This document shows positions 6,337 through 8,977 of a DNA stretch of 8,977 nucleotides, piece by piece. The notes beneath the pieces were generated by a model that did no database searches, had not been told where the DNA came from, and worked only from the letters and a program-made list of their open reading frames with translations. Within the stretch, counting starts at the first letter, position 1; every line of letters starts with the position of its first letter. The position numbers were made by a program, and so were the translations under genes. This DNA comes from an uncultured bacterium (GTDB taxonomy: Bacteria > Planctomycetota > Phycisphaerae > Phycisphaerales > SM1A02): contig CAIWNO010000277.1 of NCBI GenBank assembly GCA_903914045.1, forward strand, positions 1 to 8,977, read 5' to 3'.

Positions 6337-7524
6337 ATGCTGCTTGAAACTCTGGCCATTGGATCGCTGTCCTGCGCCGCGTTGCCATTGGGCATGACGT
6401 GCGTGAACTTAGCGTTGTTCAAAACGCCAAAAAGTGGCGCCAACTTTCTATCGAACAAAAAAATAAACAACAAGAAAGACAACTCGATACAAAACATGAC
6501 ACGCAATGGCGCGCTAGTGTCCGTGTGCGTTCCAGCGCGCAACGAGGCCGCCAACATTCAAGCGTGCGTGCAAAGCATTCTTGCCAGCGAACATGTCGCC
6601 GTTGAAGTGTTGGTGTACGACGACCAAAGTCAAGATGAAACTCCCGCGATCATTGCCGACATGTGTCAGCGCGACGCGCGATGCAGAAGCGTTCCCACTG
6701 CGCCAATGGAAGAGGGTTGGAATGGAAAGCAGTGGGGTTGCGAGCAAATGGGTCAAGCATCTAGTGCGAAATGGTTGTTGTTCACCGACGCCGATGTGCG
6801 ATTTGCGCCGCACGCCGTGGAGCTTGGTTTGCAATGCGCGCAGGACAGCGACAGTGATTTAGTCAGCACATTTCCGCGGCAAATGTGTGGTTCCGTGGGC
6901 GAGGCCATGGTGGTGCCGCTGATTCATTTCATGTTGCTGGGCTATTTACCCATGGCCTTGATGCGCAGCGACGCTCGTCAAAGTTTGGGCGCGGGCTGCG
7001 GACAATATTTGCTGGTCAAGCGCGACGCGTGGCTGCGCGCCGGTGGCCACCGCGCGTTCAAGAACAGCATGCATGATGGCATTCAATTGCCGCGCGCCGT
7101 GCGCGCCGTTGGCGGGCGCACTGATTTGTTCGACGCCACGGAATTTCTAAGCGTGCGCATGTACAAGGGATTTGCCGCGACATGGAAAGGTTTCGCCAAG
7201 AACGCATTTGAAGGTTTGGGTTCCATGACCACACTGCTTGTGTTCACAACGCTGCATGTGTTGGGCCATGTTGTTCCCGCGGCGCTGCTTGTGGCGTGGC
7301 TCTGTGGAATGCAATTGCCGCCGATTGCGTTGGGTTGCTTCTTGTCGGCGTTGGTGGCCGGCATTCTCACGCGCGCACTGCTTGCGATTCGATTTCATCA
7401 GCCGTGGATTGGCGTGGCGCTACATCCAGCAACCATGTTGTTGATGACCGTGATTCAATGGCGCAGTTGGTGGCTGGCAAAGACCGGTCGTCGCGCGTGG
7501 CGTGGGCGCGTCTCAGGCGTGTGA
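6337..7524 (+). CDS. crtQ: CrtQ-like family 2 glycosyltransferase, membrane-anchored
   Basis: This is a GT2-family (GT-A fold) glycosyltransferase of 395 residues that probably transfers a nucleotide-activated hexose to the carboxyl group of a diapocarotenoic acid at the inner face of the cytoplasmic membrane. What is seen: one N-terminal membrane segment (about 4-28); a Lys/Asn-rich linker (about 29-57); the nucleotide-binding start CVPARNEA at 64-71; YDDQSQDET at 94-102; GWNGKQWGC at 127-135, a block shared by CrtQ and the hopanoid-cluster HpnB group; the metal-binding DAD at 151-153; a putative catalytic-base HD at 246-247; RMYKGF at 274-279, matching a similar block in Staphylococcus CrtQ; and three C-terminal membrane segments (about 296-321, 327-349, 356-373). 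It follows the acyltransferase by 28 bases and is the last gene of the operon. No Shine-Dalgarno sequence is visible. An internal ATG at 6496 would drop the first membrane segment and is less likely. HpnB-like function is the alternative. Confidence 0.8.
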   Translation: MLLETLAIGSLSCAALPLGMTCVNLALFKTPKSGANFLSNKKINNKKDNSIQNMTRNGALVSVCVPARNEAANIQACVQSILASEHVAVEVLVYDDQSQDETPAIIADMCQRDARCRSVPTAPMEEGWNGKQWGCEQMGQASSAKWLLFTDADVRFAPHAVELGLQCAQDSDSDLVSTFPRQMCGSVGEAMVVPLIHFMLLGYLPMALMRSDARQSLGAGCGQYLLVKRDAWLRAGGHRAFKNSMHDGIQLPRAVRAVGGRTDLFDATEFLSVRMYKGFAATWKGFAKNAFEGLGSMTTLLVFTTLHVLGHVVPAALLVAWLCGMQLPPIALGCFLSALVAGILTRALLAIRFHQPWIGVALHPATMLLMTVIQWRSWWLAKTGRRAWRGRVSGV

Positions 7525-8977
7525 AGATGCCGCAACTGGCTCAATCACTTCCACCTTTTTAGTTTCAGGCCGCGACGTTTGAATGACAACCATGTCGTGA
7601 TAGGAGCCGCCGCGCGCCATGAGTTGCTCATGCGAGCCAACCTCCGCCACCAGGCCGTTCTTGAGCACCACAATCTTGTGCGCGTTGCGGATGGTTGAAA
7701 GCCGGTGCGCAATGACAAACGAAGTTCGATTGCGCATGAGGTTGATCAATCCCTCTTGAATAAACAATTCACTTTCAACATCTAGATTGCTGGTGGCCTC
7801 ATCCAGAATCAGAACGCGCGGATCAGCCAGCACCGCGCGCGCAATGGCAAGGCGTTGACGCTGGCCGCCCGAAAGCCGCACGCCGCGCTCGCCAATGCGC
7901 GTGAGATATTGCTTTGGCATTTCACTGATGAAGCCGTGGCAACACGCCAGCATGGCGGCTTGTTCAATGTCATGTTGCGTGGCGTGCTTGCGCCCGTAGG
8001 AAATATTGTCGGCAATGGTGCCATCGAAAAGAAAAACATCTTGCTCAACAATGCCAAGCAAGCTGCGCCAATCATGCAACCGATAGTCGCGCAAGTCCGT
8101 GCCGTCAATCAAGATGCGGCCGATGGTTGGATCAAAGAAGCGCGCGATGAGATTGCACAGCGTGGTCTTTCCAGCGCCGCTTGCGCCAACGAACGCAACT
8201 GTTTCGCCAGGCAGCACATCAAAAGTGACGCCGTTGATCACGGGCGTCTTTGATTTGGGGTAGCTAAATTGCACATCCTCAATGCGCATCGCGCCCAGCA
8301 TGCGCGCGCGGTCAAGCCGCAGCGCGTTGGGTCGATCGGGCAACTCGGTGGTTTCGTTGAGCACATCAAGCGTGCGGTCGTAGCCCGCGAGATTGGTTTG
8401 AAAATTAGTCGCGCTGCTGGCAAGCGCTTCAAGCGGACCAAGCAACATGGCCAAATAGGTGAGAAACAAAACCAAATCACCCGGAGTCAGCGTTCCAGAA
8501 ATGACTTGTTTTCCCCCGTACCACAGCAATAACGCGCTGGCGGTTGGAATAAGAAGCGCCCACGCCAATTCAATTCCACGGCTCCACCACCAGGTCAAAA
8601 TTTCTTGGCGCGCCATGAGATGGCTGCCGCGCAAAAATCGTGACGACTCACTTTGCTCACGCGCGAAGGCGCGCACCACGCGCATTCCACCAAAGGCTTC
8701 CGTGGCGTGCGAGTCGACATCGGTGCGTTGCTGACGAATGTCGCGGTACAGCGGACGAATGCGGCCGATCCAAGTCCAATGACTCAGCCACACAACTGGC
8801 AGAATCATTGTTGCGCCAAGCAGCAATCGATAATCCGTGATCGCCAGAATGGTGAGTATTCCAAGCAGTTGCACAATGGCGCGGAACGGGTTGTACAACA
8901 TGTTGAAGACAAGTTCCGCCACGCCGCCCGCGTCCTCGCGCAGCAAACTAGCCACGCCGCCGGATTTCATTTGCCAC
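7513..8977 (-). CDS. ABC exporter half-transporter (MsbA/multidrug type), N-terminus off the right edge
   Basis: This ATP-binding cassette exporter has a fused membrane and nucleotide-binding domain; roughly its C-terminal 487 codons are visible. The N-terminal first membrane segments lie beyond the window. Counting from the in-frame ATG at 8970 (an internal position, not the start), hydrophobic segments occur at about 30-66, 135-153 and 163-183. The ATPase domain then shows Walker A GASGAGKTT at 262-270, the Q-loop Q310, signature LSGGQ at 366-370, Walker B with D390 and E391, and the switch histidine H422. All catalytic residues are intact. A polar tail with Lys/Glu/Val residues ends the protein. 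Such half-transporters work as dimers and move lipids, drugs or peptides outward; the substrate cannot be told from this sequence. It is transcribed toward crtQ and overlaps its end by 12 bases, so it belongs to a separate transcript. Export or flipping of the carotenoid glycolipid is possible but rests on position alone. Confidence 0.93.
   Translation of the reverse strand, partial: WQMKSGGVASLLREDAGGVAELVFNMLYNPFRAIVQLLGILTILAITDYRLLLGATMILPVVWLSHWTWIGRIRPLYRDIRQQRTDVDSHATEAFGGMRVVRAFAREQSESSRFLRGSHLMARQEILTWWWSRGIELAWALLIPTASALLLWYGGKQVISGTLTPGDLVLFLTYLAMLLGPLEALASSATNFQTNLAGYDRTLDVLNETTELPDRPNALRLDRARMLGAMRIEDVQFSYPKSKTPVINGVTFDVLPGETVAFVGASGAGKTTLCNLIARFFDPTIGRILIDGTDLRDYRLHDWRSLLGIVEQDVFLFDGTIADNISYGRKHATQHDIEQAAMLACCHGFISEMPKQYLTRIGERGVRLSGGQRQRLAIARAVLADPRVLILDEATSNLDVESELFIQEGLINLMRNRTSFVIAHRLSTIRNAHKIVVLKNGLVAEVGSHEQLMARGGSYHDMVVIQTSRPETKKVEVIEPVAASSHA

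Overview
The window is almost solid coding sequence and carries a compact, apparently near-complete set of late-stage genes for a staphyloxanthin-type (C30, 4,4'-diapo) carotenoid. Two CrtN/CrtP-type carotenoid desaturase/oxidases, a carotenoid-type aldehyde dehydrogenase, a PlsC-fold acyltransferase and a membrane-anchored CrtQ-like glycosyltransferase lie side by side. They are flanked by the 3' part of an ABC exporter gene and by a tryptophan 2,3-dioxygenase gene; both flanking genes run off the window. No rRNA, tRNA, CRISPR array, insertion sequence or long repeat was seen.

Layout, left to right. Minus strand: tryptophan 2,3-dioxygenase (1-746, C-terminus off the left edge), whose start lies inside the end of a CrtN-like desaturase gene (719-2332). 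A 117-bp divergent intergenic region (2333-2449) is the only substantial non-coding DNA. Plus strand: aldehyde dehydrogenase (2450-3910), CrtP-like oxidase (3907-5508), PlsC-like acyltransferase (5505-6308) and CrtQ-like GT2 glycosyltransferase (6337-7524). The first three are joined by 4-base stop/start overlaps. Minus strand again: an ABC exporter half-transporter (7513-8977, N-terminus off the right edge), which meets the glycosyltransferase gene tail to tail with a 12-base overlap.

Inferred pathway: CrtN desaturates a C30 precursor made elsewhere (squalene or dehydrosqualene; no synthase is visible here). The CrtP-like enzyme oxidises a terminal methyl to an aldehyde, and the aldehyde dehydrogenase makes the carboxylate. 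The CrtQ-like enzyme adds a sugar and the acyltransferase adds a fatty acid. The product would be an acylated glycosyl ester of a diapocarotenoic acid in the membrane. The ABC exporter could move this or another lipid, but only position links it to the pathway.

Organism: a Gram-negative-like bacterium with moderately high GC, heavy use of TTG leucine codons and GCG/CGC, GTG starts and no clear Shine-Dalgarno sequences. Together with this combination of C30 carotenoid genes, that makes a Planctomycetota member a reasonable guess. It is inference; C30 carotenoid clusters also occur in Firmicutes, methylotrophic proteobacteria and others.
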